In this document: positions 35,744-44,983 of the stretch, in pieces
Layout: every line of letters begins with the position of its first letter
How positions within the stretch are numbered: position 1 is the first letter of the stretch
Assembly: GCA_009693055.1 (NCBI GenBank)
Contig: SHYA01000002.1
Span: 62,001-126,000 of the forward strand
Source of the DNA: Dehalococcoidia bacterium
Lineage (GTDB): Bacteria; Chloroflexota; Dehalococcoidia; Lucifugimonadales; SHYT01
Length of the DNA stretch: 64,000 bases
Reading direction: 5' to 3'
Program-made: the position numbers and the translations under genes
Notes under the pieces: model-generated
Database searches by the model: none
What the model was told of the DNA's origin: nothing
Seen by the model: only the letters and a program-made list of their open reading frames with translations

Positions 35744-36031
35744 TTACTCCTTGGCCGCGAGCGTCTGCTTCAGCGCCCGGCGCCCGTCCGTAGTCACCAG
35801 GTAGAAGTTCTCTGAGTTCTCCTTGGAGCGGCGACGGTCAAGCCACCCCTCCTCCGTGAACCGTGCAAGGTCTCGCCGCAGGTCGCTGTCCTGGAAGTCC
35901 CGCTCGTTCACCATCTCCTTGGAGATTACGGCGTAGCTCAGGGGCAACTCGTGCGGCAGCAGGAACTGCGCCAGCCGGTCGCACGTGTCGCCTGAGTAGC
36001 CAAGACGTTTGTCCAGATTGCCTACAGCCAC
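35744..36031 (-). CDS. Small winged-helix-like protein
   Basis: Ninety-five residues: FLLPHELPLSYAVISKEMVN then RDLARFTEEGWLDRRRSKEN and FYLVTTDGRRALKQTL. The helix-helix-wing order and the closing LVTTDGRRAL are like winged-helix regulators of the MarR/PadR type, but short. It may bind DNA or be a partner protein. Start ATG 36031 lies about 32 bases after an extended -10 promoter. Confidence 0.6.
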   Translation of the reverse strand: MAVGNLDKRLGYSGDTCDRLAQFLLPHELPLSYAVISKEMVNERDFQDSDLRRDLARFTEEGWLDRRRSKENSENFYLVTTDGRRALKQTLAAKE

Positions 36032-36062
36032 GCTTACGTTTCACCGAACATAAAGATGCTCC

Positions 36063-36071
36063 ATTGTAGCA
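36063..36071 (-). promoter_or_regulatory. Extended -10 promoter of the winged-helix gene
   Basis: Reverse strand TGCTACAAT (TGn plus TACAAT) about 32 bases upstream of the ATG at 36031. No convincing -35. Confidence 0.45.
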
Positions 36072-36145
36072 AACAGGCGGACGAGAACCCATAATTAAAC
36101 GACCAGATTCCGACAAATCTGCTACGTCCAGAAAGGAGACCCTCA

Positions 36146-36655
36146 ATGGAAGTCTTTGAAGCCGTGCGCGCAGTGCTGGCCGTCCGGAAGTACCAGGACA
36201 AGTCCGTGCCCTCCGCAACCGTGCGGCGGATCGTGGAGTCAGGGCGGTTAACGGGGAGCAGCATGAACGGACAGCCCTGGCATTTCATTGTCGTGGAGGA
36301 CCGCAACGCGCTGCGCCAGCTTGGCGAGTTAGTGCGCACGGGGCCATACACCGCGCAGGCGGCCTTCGCCGTCGTCGTGGCGATTGAGCAGACCAGGTTC
36401 GCGGTGTCCGACGCGAGTCGCGCCATCCAATCCATGATCCTGACCGCGTGGTCGGAAGGGGTTGGCTCCAACTGGGTGGGCTTTCATGGGATGAGCGAAG
36501 AGGTCAAGCCGCTTCTGGGCATCCCGAGCGAGCTGGACGTGCTCGCCATTCTCCCCTTCGGTTACCCCGTGTCAGCCCTCGGCCGCGGCAAGAAGCAACG
36601 CAAGCCACTTTCCCAGTTGGCCCACCGAGGGCGCTTTGGCCAGCCCTTCGCCTGA
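36146..36655 (+). CDS. Nitroreductase family protein
   Basis: A 169-residue FMN-dependent nitroreductase starting MEVFEAVRAVLAVRKYQDKS. The FMN-binding RKYQDKSVP opening, SGRLTGSSMNGQPWHFIVVE (phosphate and isoalloxazine contacts) and SDASRAIQSMILTAWSEGVG are diagnostic. GIPSELDVLAILPFGYP closes the fold. These enzymes reduce nitro, quinone or enone groups with NAD(P)H; the short form often acts in cofactor chemistry. The ribosome site is AAAGGAGACC. Monocistronic. Confidence 0.93.
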   Translation: MEVFEAVRAVLAVRKYQDKSVPSATVRRIVESGRLTGSSMNGQPWHFIVVEDRNALRQLGELVRTGPYTAQAAFAVVVAIEQTRFAVSDASRAIQSMILTAWSEGVGSNWVGFHGMSEEVKPLLGIPSELDVLAILPFGYPVSALGRGKKQRKPLSQLAHRGRFGQPFA

Positions 36656-36762
36656 GGTTTGGCCGCTTGTATGACTGGCGGACCTGGCTCATTCCGCCCT
36701 AACGGCGGGCACGGTCAGACCGGTGGCCCGCACCAGGCGTGCATGTGATACCGTGGAGCACT

Positions 36763-38064
36763 ATGAAGCGCTTGCCCACAGTGTGGTTCCCCATGCCCGC
36801 CAGGCTTTACTACGGTTGGGTCATCGTCGCTGTGGCGCTGTTGATGAATATGGCGGCGGCGGGCGCGAATCCCGTCGTGTTTTCCTTCTTCATCTCACCC
36901 ATGAGCACCGATCTTGGATGGAGCCGCAGCTCCCTCACGTGGGCGGTCACGTTCCAACTGGTGACCGGAGGCGCAATCGCGCCGCTGCTCGGCATGCTGG
37001 TCGACAAGATTGGCGCGCGATGGCTAGGCGTCATGGCGGGACTCATCGCCGGCGTGTCCATCATGAGCCTTTCGTTGGTCCATCATCTGTGGATGGTGTA
37101 TGCGCTGTTCGCCCTCTCGGGAGCTGGCGGTTTTGGCGGGCCCGGCGCCGCGCTCCTCACCATCGTGCCTGTGGCGAAGTGGTTCCAAGTCAAGCGGGGC
37201 CGCGCGGTGGCGATCGCTTCGGTGGGGATGCCGGCGGGAACGGTCCTCTGCATCCCCCTGGCGCAGTGGCTGATTAGCGCCTACGGATGGCGCACCGCCT
37301 GGGTCGTCTTCGGGGTCGTGGTCAGCGCCGTGGTGATCCCCGCCTGCGGGCTGTTCATGCGCAAGGTCCCGGAAGACCTGGGACTGAAGCCTGACGGTGT
37401 TACGGACACAGCATCGCCAGCCCAGGCAGCGAAGGCGCGACCAAGCCTCGCCACTGCGGAGAACTGGAGCGCGAAACAGGTGCTGCGCAGCCCTACGATG
37501 TGGCTCGTCCTCGTCGCCATGGCGATGGCTGGGATGGTGCTCAATGGCACGCTGATCTACCGCGTTTCGTTCTGGGAGGATATCGGGATGTCTCCTGGAC
37601 TCGTTGCGTTCGGCACGGCGTTGGATCCCTTCACGGTCGTCTTCTCCGGAATAGCGTTCGGCCTTGTCGCGGAACGGTTGGTCATTCGCTACCTGGGGCT
37701 CATTGGCGGTGTCGGTTTCGGGCTCGCGATGCTGCCGATGGTGTTCGCCACAAGCCACGCGTACTCGATCGCCGCACACGGGGTGATTTGGGGGGCGAGC
37801 GCCGGAGCCTACATTACCGTCAACAACCTCGTCTGGCCGAACTATTTTGGCCGAAAGTCCCTGGGGACAATCCAGGGCATTGTGCTTCCCGTGACGGTGC
37901 TGGCCTCCGGATTGGGCGCGCCGCTTTACGGCTACCTGCTCGACTCTGGCATCAACCCGCGGGTGGTGTGGACCGGAACTTCCGTGGTGTTCGCCGTGGT
38001 CGGGGCCCTGTTGCTCCTGGCAAAGCGACCACGGCTTAGCAAGGCGGTATCCCGAGCTGGCTAG
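36763..38064 (+). CDS. MFS transporter (oxalate/formate antiporter-like)
   Basis: ATG 36763 gives 433 residues with about 12 hydrophobic segments. YYGWVIVAVALLMNMAAAG then FSFFISPMSTDLGWSRSSLT is the N-terminal pattern of the OFA/monocarboxylate branch of the major facilitator superfamily. A central loop (about 195-225, PVDT/AQAAKARPSL) splits the two six-helix bundles. Substrate probably an organic anion. Inner membrane. Its stop overlaps the stop of a small convergent lipoprotein frame by 4 bases. Confidence 0.92.
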   Translation: MKRLPTVWFPMPARLYYGWVIVAVALLMNMAAAGANPVVFSFFISPMSTDLGWSRSSLTWAVTFQLVTGGAIAPLLGMLVDKIGARWLGVMAGLIAGVSIMSLSLVHHLWMVYALFALSGAGGFGGPGAALLTIVPVAKWFQVKRGRAVAIASVGMPAGTVLCIPLAQWLISAYGWRTAWVVFGVVVSAVVIPACGLFMRKVPEDLGLKPDGVTDTASPAQAAKARPSLATAENWSAKQVLRSPTMWLVLVAMAMAGMVLNGTLIYRVSFWEDIGMSPGLVAFGTALDPFTVVFSGIAFGLVAERLVIRYLGLIGGVGFGLAMLPMVFATSHAYSIAAHGVIWGASAGAYITVNNLVWPNYFGRKSLGTIQGIVLPVTVLASGLGAPLYGYLLDSGINPRVVWTGTSVVFAVVGALLLLAKRPRLSKAVSRAG

Positions 38065-38261
38065 CTACCCCTGCCCCCGTGGCCTGTACTGCAGCGCCTC
38101 CGCCAGGCCCGCCGTGAGTTAGGATGAAGGGCGATAGGCTGTGGGGAAACCGTTGTGGCAGAAGGCGTAGATGGGGCGCTTGCCGGAGTAGCTGCACTGG
38201 AACAAGCGAGGCTCACGAGAACAGCAAGAACACTCCCAATTCCTATTAGCAGCCTTGACAC
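38061..38261 (-). CDS. Possible small lipoprotein or lipoprotein remnant
   Basis: From GTG 38261 (GGAGG eight bases upstream) 66 residues start MSRLLIGIGSVLAVLVSLAC with a clear signal peptide and lipobox (SLAC), then a Ser/Ala/Pro/Thr-rich linker. The remaining 25 residues (SRRAWRRRCSTGHGGRG) do not look like a folded domain. It is likely the N-terminal stub of a lost lipoprotein, or a very small one. Confidence 0.4.
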   Translation of the reverse strand: MSRLLIGIGSVLAVLVSLACSSAATPASAPSTPSATTVSPQPIALHPNSRRAWRRRCSTGHGGRGS

Positions 38262-38465
38262 TATGCCATCCTCCCCTTGCGTTCCAATGCCCCGTCCGCC
38301 GCGATGAGTAACGTGCCGGTCTTTCTGGCGGAAAGCCTGCCCCGGCGAAAAGCCGTGGGCCGGAACCTCGAGACTGTTCCCATCCAGCCCGTACTTGGAC
38401 ACCGGCCGGAGCTCGTTCTGAGCAACGTCGAAGCGCTGGTGTGACGGCCGACTGTCCCTGGACGT

Positions 38466-39605
38466 CTAACCGCGCGTCCGCGCCACCACGAACTGCTCGT
38501 CCACGAACCACAGCCCCTTGTGCCGCTCCAGCACCTCTTGCGTGGCCTGCAGGTACGTGGGCTTTCCCATCGCCTCTTGCAGCCTCTCGTCCTCGATCTG
38601 CGCCACGTACACTGCCGCGTTCCACGCCGCTAGCAAGGTAGAGAAGTTGACCTTGCTGTTCACCTCGGTCGGGCGCATGTGCAGCACGTACCGGAACTCG
38701 GCCTGCTCGTCCGGGTAGTCCAGGTACTGGAGGCCCGGCAGCGCGTCGCCCATCTGGGCCTGGAGCTCCCGCAGCAGCTCCCACCGCGGCGTCTGGAACG
38801 GGTTCTCGTCCGGCCACACCTTGCGGATGATCTCCATCCCCGGGTCCTTTCCCGTGGACTGGATACACACCATCCGGCCCCCGGGGGCGAGCGCGAGCGC
38901 CAGCGGCCTGAGCACGTTCTGCACCTTTGCGGATGCCGGCAGCCGCGCCCGGTACGGCTGCGAGACGATGACCAGGTCGTACACCAGGTCTCGGTCGCCC
39001 TTGCGCGGGATGACCGGCCCAAGCGGCCACCTCTGGTCCTCGCGGTATAGCACGAGCACTGCAGGCCGCGCGTACACTAGGTTGCCGGTCTTCTCGTTGG
39101 GCACCGACCGCCACATCTGGCGCATCGTTGGCTCCAGCGCCTTGAGCTGCTCGTCAAACTGGTACGCGGAGTCGCCCTTCAGCGGCACGTCAAGCCACGC
39201 CAGCTTTGCCTGCGCCTCCTCCGACCTTGGTTGCAGCGACGGCGCTTCCGAGTAGAACATGTTGGTCAGCACCAGGACGGTCTGGGGGTGCTCGTGAAAG
39301 CGGTCCGCCATCTTTTCCAGGCTGATCCGCATGTCCTCCTCGCTGATCTCCTTCGCGACCACCAGGAAGGGGACGGTGGGGAACCGCGCGTGCAGGTAGC
39401 GCATCACCCGCATCAGCACCGTGGCGTCACCCATGCCCGCATCAAACACCCGCAACGCTGGAGGCGCCGGCTGTAACCGTTCCGCTTCCTTGGCTATCCG
39501 CTCCGCCACCACCCGCTTCTCGCTGCACGTCGTTACGAACAGCAGGTATTTCTCCCGGTTGTCAAAGAACCGGAACGGCTGTTGTCCCTCTTCTTTATTC
39601 GCCAC
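38466..39605 (-). CDS. Class I methyltransferase-like protein of unknown function
   Basis: From GTG 39605 the protein has 379 residues. After FRFFDNREKYLLFVTTCSEK comes a Rossmann-like region with LRVFDAGMGDATVLMRVM (motif I, here D-A-G-M-G-D) and YDLVIVSQPYRARLPAS, then LALALAPGGRMVCIQSTGKD, the order of a SAM-dependent methyltransferase. The C-terminal third (ELLRELQAQMGDALPGLQYL to the end) is all-helical and unfamiliar. Substrate unknown. It has its own strong promoter and points the same way as the iron-uptake operon upstream. Confidence 0.65.
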   Translation of the reverse strand: MANKEEGQQPFRFFDNREKYLLFVTTCSEKRVVAERIAKEAERLQPAPPALRVFDAGMGDATVLMRVMRYLHARFPTVPFLVVAKEISEEDMRISLEKMADRFHEHPQTVLVLTNMFYSEAPSLQPRSEEAQAKLAWLDVPLKGDSAYQFDEQLKALEPTMRQMWRSVPNEKTGNLVYARPAVLVLYREDQRWPLGPVIPRKGDRDLVYDLVIVSQPYRARLPASAKVQNVLRPLALALAPGGRMVCIQSTGKDPGMEIIRKVWPDENPFQTPRWELLRELQAQMGDALPGLQYLDYPDEQAEFRYVLHMRPTEVNSKVNFSTLLAAWNAAVYVAQIEDERLQEAMGKPTYLQATQEVLERHKGLWFVDEQFVVARTRG

Positions 39606-39641
39606 GGCCCGCCTCGAGTAACAGGCTGTAACAGGCGCCCC

Positions 39642-39671
39642 ACTATAGGAACAGTCCTTTGCGGGTGTCAA
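39642..39671 (-). promoter_or_regulatory. Near-consensus promoter of the methyltransferase-like gene
   Basis: Reverse strand TTGACA (39671-39666) and TATAGT (39647-39642) with an 18-base spacer, 37 bases before the GTG start. Confidence 0.7.
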
Positions 39672-39749
39672 TGGGAGGAGAGGTTTGAGAGGGAGGGGCT
39701 TCGCGCGAGCGGGTCAGAGCGAGAGGCGTGTCCGAGAGGTCGCCGTCGT

Positions 39750-40511
39750 CTAGTTGAACGAGGTGTGCGCCAGGGGGCCCGCCTCGCGCACCCAGACGCG
39801 GGCGGCGGCCTGGTAACCGAGTGCGCTTTCGCCCGCCGCGTTGGAGAACACCAGCACCCCGCGGAACTGGCCCGTCTCAACAATGCGCAGCTCTTCCTCG
39901 GGCAGCACCCGGTGCTCAATCAAGAACCGCAGCAGCTCCTGGTCCTCCTCAGGCACCCGCGCCACGATGTACCGGCCGCCCTTTGCAGCCTGGTCCAGCG
40001 TCAGCGTCTTACCGGGCGGCGGCTTATAGTTGCTGCCGGGGATCGGCCACCCGAACGGGCACGTCGTCGGATTGCCCAGCCGCTTGGCGATAAGTCGTTC
40101 CAGATCTGGCGAGATCGCGTGCTCCAGCCGATGCGCCTCAATGTGCGCCTGGTGCAGGTCCAGCCCCAGGATGTCCACCGCCATCCGCTCCGCCAGCCGG
40201 TGCCGCCGGACCATCCCTTCCGCGAGCACCTGGCCTCGCGGCGTCAGCTCAATCTCCTTCTTCGCGTTCAGTGTCACCAGCTGCTCCCTGGCCATTCGGC
40301 GCAGCATCCCGGCCACCGTCGGCAGCGACGTGCCGAGCAACTCGGTGGGCGGCAGGTGCCGGATGTGGTCCGCGAGCTGTGCGATCGTCGGACGCCTCCC
40401 CTCCTCCTGGATCAGGTACAGCGAGAGCAGGTAGTTCTCCGCGACGTGCGATACCCGCTCGTGCGGCGCTTCCGTCCGCTCCTTGATCAGCAGTCCGCCC
40501 TTCCTCGGCAT
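39750..40511 (-). CDS. DtxR/MntR-family metal-dependent regulator
   Basis: ATG 40511 gives 253 residues. The N-terminal winged helix (VAENYLLSLYLIQEEGRRPT then LADHIRHLPPTELLGTSLPT) is followed by the metal-binding dimerisation domain (HRLAERMAVDILGLDLHQAH then AHRLEHAISPDLERLI), where His and Glu residues bind Fe(II) or Mn(II), and a C-terminal SH3-like domain (RYIVARVPEEDQELLRFL). About 10 residues are inserted in the wing. It lies 5 bases after an FbpABC iron importer, so it is probably the ferrous-iron-sensing repressor of that operon. Confidence 0.9.
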   Translation of the reverse strand: MPRKGGLLIKERTEAPHERVSHVAENYLLSLYLIQEEGRRPTIAQLADHIRHLPPTELLGTSLPTVAGMLRRMAREQLVTLNAKKEIELTPRGQVLAEGMVRRHRLAERMAVDILGLDLHQAHIEAHRLEHAISPDLERLIAKRLGNPTTCPFGWPIPGSNYKPPPGKTLTLDQAAKGGRYIVARVPEEDQELLRFLIEHRVLPEEELRIVETGQFRGVLVFSNAAGESALGYQAAARVWVREAGPLAHTSFN

Positions 40512-40516
40512 ATCGG

Positions 40517-41674
40517 CTACACGCCTTCTTGGAGCCGGCGCTGCACCATCGCCACCAGCTCGTGCGAGGCGGGGCCCGCTGTCTCCCCGTCCACAAAGCA
40601 CAGCGGGGGATGCGCTGGGTTCAGCCGCACCGCAACCCGTGTTCCCACCGGGTATCGCTCCGTGTGCGGCATGCTGCAGTGAAGCCGCAGCGCGGGGCCT
40701 ATGGCAACCTCATACAAATAGGTCGCCCCCTGGAACACCCTGCCCGCCACGTGGCCCGTTCCGCCGTCGGACGGCTCCAGCAGCAGGTCGTCGGGCCGCA
40801 CCATAACCTCCACCTCGCCTGCGGAAACTGGCCCGCGCTGGGCGAGCGCACCACCCACGCGTCCCAGCCCGACAAAGTCCGCCATCCCCATGAAGCGCGC
40901 CACGAATCGGCTTGCGGGCGTGTGGAAGATGCGCTCCGGCGTGTCTATCTGCTCCACCTTGCCATCCCGCTGCACGGCGATCAGGTCGCCCATCAACAGC
41001 GCCTCCTCCTGATCGTGCGTGACCAGGATGGCGGTCGTGCCGCTGGCGCGCAAGATGTCCCGCACCTCGGCCCGTACCTGTGCGCGGAGGTTGGCGTGGA
41101 GGTTGGAGAACGGCTCGTCCAGCAGCACCACTTGCGGCCTCGGCGCCAGCGCGCGAGCCAGCGCGACTCTCTGCTGCTCCCCGCCGGACAGCTCGTGCGG
41201 CCTCCGCTGCTCCATGCCCCTCAACCCCACCAGCGTCAGCAGCTCCCGCACCCGCTCCGGCCGGCGCTCGCCCTTCACCAGCCCGAACGCCACGTTCTCC
41301 GCCACCGTGAGGTGCGGGAAAAGCGCGTAGTCCTGGAACACCATGCTCACCCGGCGCTTCTCCGGCGGGGCAAAAGCCCCCGGCCCCGCAACCACTTGCC
41401 CGCCGAGGCGGATCACCCCGGCATCCGGGCGCTCGAACCCTGCGATAAGCCGCAGCGTCGTGGTCTTCCCGCAGCCGCTGGGACCGACCAGCGCCAGCAA
41501 CTCCCCCTCCTGTACGGAAAAGCTCAACCCCTCCACGCCCCTGGTGGAGTCGTACCACTTGCTGGTCTCGTGCAGCGAGAGGACGGTCCTCTCCGCGGTC
41601 AGCTCTCCTTCGTTTGGTCGCATAGCCGTGTCAGTATACGGGAGCTTGTGTGATTCGGAAAGCGACACGCTCAC
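40517..41674 (-). CDS. fbpC: Ferric iron ABC transporter, ATP-binding protein
   Basis: A 385-residue ATPase of the FbpC/PotA type. Walker A is LVGPSGCGKTTTLRLIAG, signature LSGGEQQRVALARALAP, Walker B VVLLDEPFSNL, switch VTHDQEEAL. The C-terminal TOBE-like region (about 285-385, VMVRPDDLLLEPSD) is regulatory. It energises the permease FbpB for import of Fe(III). The start overlaps the fbpB stop by 4 bases, and the dtxR-like gene follows. Confidence 0.93.
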   Translation of the reverse strand: MSVSLSESHKLPYTDTAMRPNEGELTAERTVLSLHETSKWYDSTRGVEGLSFSVQEGELLALVGPSGCGKTTTLRLIAGFERPDAGVIRLGGQVVAGPGAFAPPEKRRVSMVFQDYALFPHLTVAENVAFGLVKGERRPERVRELLTLVGLRGMEQRRPHELSGGEQQRVALARALAPRPQVVLLDEPFSNLHANLRAQVRAEVRDILRASGTTAILVTHDQEEALLMGDLIAVQRDGKVEQIDTPERIFHTPASRFVARFMGMADFVGLGRVGGALAQRGPVSAGEVEVMVRPDDLLLEPSDGGTGHVAGRVFQGATYLYEVAIGPALRLHCSMPHTERYPVGTRVAVRLNPAHPPLCFVDGETAGPASHELVAMVQRRLQEGV

Positions 41675-43335
41675 GGCTGCCCTCCTCGGGTCTTTTTCTG
41701 CTGGACTCGCTGCTCAAGCAGCACCACCAGCGCCATCGGCACCGCCGAGACCGCAATCAGCAGCAGCGCGGCCGCCGCCGCCTTTGCCAGATAGCCGTTG
41801 CTCGTCGTGGACCAGATCTCCGTGGCTAGGCTGTTGAACCCAACGGGGCTCAGCAGCAGCGTAGCGGGCAGTTCCTTCATCGCCGTCAGGAACACGAGCG
41901 CCGCCCCCGCGAGAAGCCCTGGACGCATCAACGGTAGCGTCACCGTCGCCAGCGTTTGCAGCGGGCGGCGCCCCAGCCCGCGCGCCGCCTCCTCCATGCG
42001 TGGGCTCACCTGCAGCAACGATGAGCGCACGGTCCCCAGCGCCTGGGGCAGGAACAGCACTACGTACGCGAACACCAGCAACAACACCGTCTGGTACAAG
42101 ATCGGCGCGTAGTTGGCTCCGAAGAACACGAGCGCCAGCGCCACCACGATCCCGGGCAGCGCAAATCCAAGGTATGCGGCGCGCTCCAGCACCGCGCTCA
42201 CGCGGCCGGCGTACCTCACCGCGAGGAACGCCACCGGCACCGCGGCCACGACGGCGACCGCCGCCCCGAGGCCGGAGACGTAAACCGAATTCCGGGCCGC
42301 TCCCCACACCAGGTTCAGCGGCTCCCCGGCGCCCGCGCTCTTCGCCAGCCAGTAGCCGAGCACGGCCAGGGGAACCCCAAGGCTCAGCAGCACGACCAGC
42401 CCGCAGAAGCCCAGCGCGGCCCACCGCCACCTTCCGAGCCGTACGGTTCGCGCGGGCTTCACCGTCCCGACCGTGCTCCGGTAGTACCGCGCTTGCCCTC
42501 GGAAACGGGCCTCCAGCGCAAGGATGCACCCGGTAATGGCGACGAGCACCAGGGCGAACACCGCCGCCAGCGTCCGGTCAAACGACCCCTCGTACTGCAG
42601 GTAGATCTGCTGCGTGAACGACTCAAACCGCAGCAACGACACGGCCCCGAAGTCGCTCAGCGCGTAGAGCGCGACCAGCAGCCCGCCGGCCGCAATCGCC
42701 GGCCTCAGCTGGGGCAGCGTCACCCGGAAGAACGTTCGCCACGCCCCCTGTCCCAGGCTCCGGGAGGCCTCCTCCAGCGCCGGGTCATGCCCCCAGAGCG
42801 CCGCCCGGACGGTCAACAGCATATACGGGTAGGTGAACAGCGTCAGGGCCAAGGCCGCTCCCGCAAAGCCGTACAGGTCGGGCATGCGCTCCACACCAAG
42901 CGGCCCCGAGAGCAGCTTTTGCAGCAGGCCGTGCGGTCCAAACGCCGCGATGATGACGAACGCCCCCACATACGATGGGATCACCAGAGGAACCGCAGTC
43001 AGCACAGCCCACACGCGCCGCAGCGGCAGGTCCGTTCTCACGGTGAGCCACGCCAGCGGCACGGCCAGGAGGGTAGCGCCGGCAGTCACCGTCCCCGCCA
43101 GCAGCACCGTCCGCCCAAGCACGTGCAGCGTCCGCTGGCGCGCCAGGAGATCCCATGCCTCTTCTCCGGCCCCCACCGTGCGGATGACCAGGTACACGAG
43201 AGGCAACGCCATCGCGGCGGCCAGCAGCGCGGCCGGCGCCCACACAACGGCGGGCGGCCACGGTCTTGGCCCGCCACCGCCTCCCCGTTGCGACAGCGTC
43301 CTTGTTCGCCCCTCGGCTCCGGCCAGCTCTGTCAC
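41671..43335 (-). CDS. fbpB: Ferric iron ABC transporter, fused permease
   Basis: A 554-residue inner-membrane protein with about 12 membrane segments, two fused permease halves. Each half has the EAA loop that docks the ATPase: DPALEEASRSLGQGAWRTFF near residue 175 and SPRMEEAARGLGRRPLQTLA near residue 445. This duplicated architecture is standard for FbpB/SfuB iron permeases and related thiamine permeases. It lies 2 bases after the binding-protein gene stop and overlaps fbpC. Confidence 0.93.
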   Translation of the reverse strand: MTELAGAEGRTRTLSQRGGGGGPRPWPPAVVWAPAALLAAAMALPLVYLVIRTVGAGEEAWDLLARQRTLHVLGRTVLLAGTVTAGATLLAVPLAWLTVRTDLPLRRVWAVLTAVPLVIPSYVGAFVIIAAFGPHGLLQKLLSGPLGVERMPDLYGFAGAALALTLFTYPYMLLTVRAALWGHDPALEEASRSLGQGAWRTFFRVTLPQLRPAIAAGGLLVALYALSDFGAVSLLRFESFTQQIYLQYEGSFDRTLAAVFALVLVAITGCILALEARFRGQARYYRSTVGTVKPARTVRLGRWRWAALGFCGLVVLLSLGVPLAVLGYWLAKSAGAGEPLNLVWGAARNSVYVSGLGAAVAVVAAVPVAFLAVRYAGRVSAVLERAAYLGFALPGIVVALALVFFGANYAPILYQTVLLLVFAYVVLFLPQALGTVRSSLLQVSPRMEEAARGLGRRPLQTLATVTLPLMRPGLLAGAALVFLTAMKELPATLLLSPVGFNSLATEIWSTTSNGYLAKAAAAALLLIAVSAVPMALVVLLEQRVQQKKTRGGQP

Positions 43336-43337
43336 GG

Positions 43338-44393
43338 CTATAAGATTCCTAGCTCCCGTAAGATCTCGAGCGTTCCATCAAGGTCCTCCAGGTCGCTCAG
43401 GACAAGGTTGGGCGACTTGAGTTGAGAGAGCGGCACAAGCTTAGGGTGCGTCGGAATCCCGGGCGCCAGCGGGTACTCAAACGCGTCATCCGGCGAGTCC
43501 CCCGCGAAAAACCTCTGTGCCTTGTCCGCCAGCATGTACCCCAGGAGCTGCACCGCCCCGTCCTGGTGTTTGGAGCTCTTTAGGACGCCGGCGCCCGCCA
43601 CGTTGATCATCGCCCCCGCATCTCCCGCCCGCGGGGAGTAGTTCCGCGCCGCAAAGGACGGCCCCTGCTCCTTCAGCTGCGCGTACAGGTAGTAGTGGTT
43701 CACGAACGCCACGTCCACCTCACCGGCGGCCACGGCCAGCAGCGCCGTTGTGTTGTTCCGGTACGCCTTGGGTTCGTTCGCCTGGATACCCCTCAGCCAC
43801 TCCCGCGCCCTGTCCTCGCCCTCCAGCACGCGCAGCGCCGTCACGAACGCCTGGAACGACCCGTTGGTGGGCGGCCAGCCGATCCGCCCTTTCCACGTGG
43901 GCTCGGTGAACCCCCAGATGGAGTCCGGCAAGTCCTGCTCCGTGAGCTTTTGGGTGTTGTATGCCACCACACGCGCGCGTCCTGTTATGCCCACCCACTG
44001 CCCCTTGGGTGAGCGGAACCGCTTCTCCACCCGCTCAAGCACCGAGTCCGGCAGCTCTAGGAACAGGCCCTTCTTGGCTACCGCGCCCAGCGCCCCCGCG
44101 TCCTGCGCCCAGAACACGTCTGCCGGGCTGTTTTTCCCCTCCTCCAGGATGGTCGCCGCCAGTTGGGCCGTCTCGCCATAACGCACCTGCACCTTGACGC
44201 CCGTGTCCTCCTCAAACTGCGTGATGATCGGCCCCACCAGCTCTTCCGCTCGCCCTGAGTACACCGTAAGCTGCCCCGAGTCCTCATCCCCTACACAAGC
44301 GGCCAGTGCCACCACGGCCAGAAGGGTTGCAGCTAGGGTTACGAGCAGAGAGGCTCGACTCCAGGCGAACCTGTGAGGCCATGCGTGGAACAC
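43338..44393 (-). CDS. fbpA: Ferric iron ABC transporter, substrate-binding lipoprotein
   Basis: A 351-residue extracytoplasmic binding protein. The signal peptide ends with a lipobox (VVALAAC, Cys about residue 33), so it is membrane-anchored. LTVYSGRAEELVGPIITQFE is the FutA/FbpA opening, and ILEEGKNSPADVFWAQDAGA and GEVDVAFVNHYYLYAQL follow; the paired Tyr (HYYLY) is the usual Fe(III)-binding dyad. GTG start with GGGGAGG upstream. First gene of the fbpABC-dtxR operon. Confidence 0.93.
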   Translation of the reverse strand: MFHAWPHRFAWSRASLLVTLAATLLAVVALAACVGDEDSGQLTVYSGRAEELVGPIITQFEEDTGVKVQVRYGETAQLAATILEEGKNSPADVFWAQDAGALGAVAKKGLFLELPDSVLERVEKRFRSPKGQWVGITGRARVVAYNTQKLTEQDLPDSIWGFTEPTWKGRIGWPPTNGSFQAFVTALRVLEGEDRAREWLRGIQANEPKAYRNNTTALLAVAAGEVDVAFVNHYYLYAQLKEQGPSFAARNYSPRAGDAGAMINVAGAGVLKSSKHQDGAVQLLGYMLADKAQRFFAGDSPDDAFEYPLAPGIPTHPKLVPLSQLKSPNLVLSDLEDLDGTLEILRELGIL

Positions 44394-44983
44394 CGTTCCT
44401 CCCCTGTCGGCTAACAGCGCCAGCCTGCCACGGCAGACCCGCTCCTCCCGTGCTCAGGGCTTCCCCCACTCACCCCTCTGCCTCGCGGCAGCCGCATACC
44501 CACACGTCAGCTGCGCAAGTAGCAACTCTGTTGCCATATGTCTATCCAGGGTGCTTTCGATAGAGTAGATACTTCCTTGAGAGCTTGTCAACACATAGAG
44601 TTGAGGGGTTTCTCGGCGAAACGTTACAATATCATGTGCCATGGATTCCAGGCTGTTCAGGGGAAACGGCTTGAATCCATGTCTTGGCCTTAGCATTAAA
44701 GCCCGTGTTATCGGCATAAATATCAACCCAGTGGGGTAATAACCTAAGTAAGTAGAGAGTCGAAATGCTTGGGAGTGCATACTTATCATTCTGCGATGTA
44801 TTGCGAAAATAGATCTTGTAATAACGGGCCGGCTGGCTGATTACTGGACACTCTGGCTATCCTCAGGAACCGTCCGCCTTTGAACACGAGCGCAGGCGTA
44901 ACTCTTGCGTCCGCTGCCGCGAAACGTGGTATCCTTAGCCCAGCCTGCCAGACGTCAAGAATGCCTAACTCGCGCCCGTTCTG
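44394..44983. other. AT-richer gap between fbpA and the decarboxylase gene
   Basis: About 590 bases. The middle part (44490-44820) is lower in GC than its surroundings. A reverse-strand frame at 44454-44789 (111 residues, MISMHSQAFRLSTYLGYYPT) has no recognisable pattern, and I do not count it as a gene. A weak TTGCGT...TATCCT pair (19-base spacing, ending 44935) could be a promoter for the decarboxylase. Confidence 0.4.

Noticed and set aside
40249-40596. Reverse frame in the dtxR-like gene as a separate gene
   Set aside because: Shadow of the regulator frame with Arg/Ala-rich composition.
44454-44789. 111-codon reverse frame in the AT-rich gap
   Set aside because: No recognisable pattern, no good ribosome site, and it lies in sequence that looks like decayed or inserted DNA.
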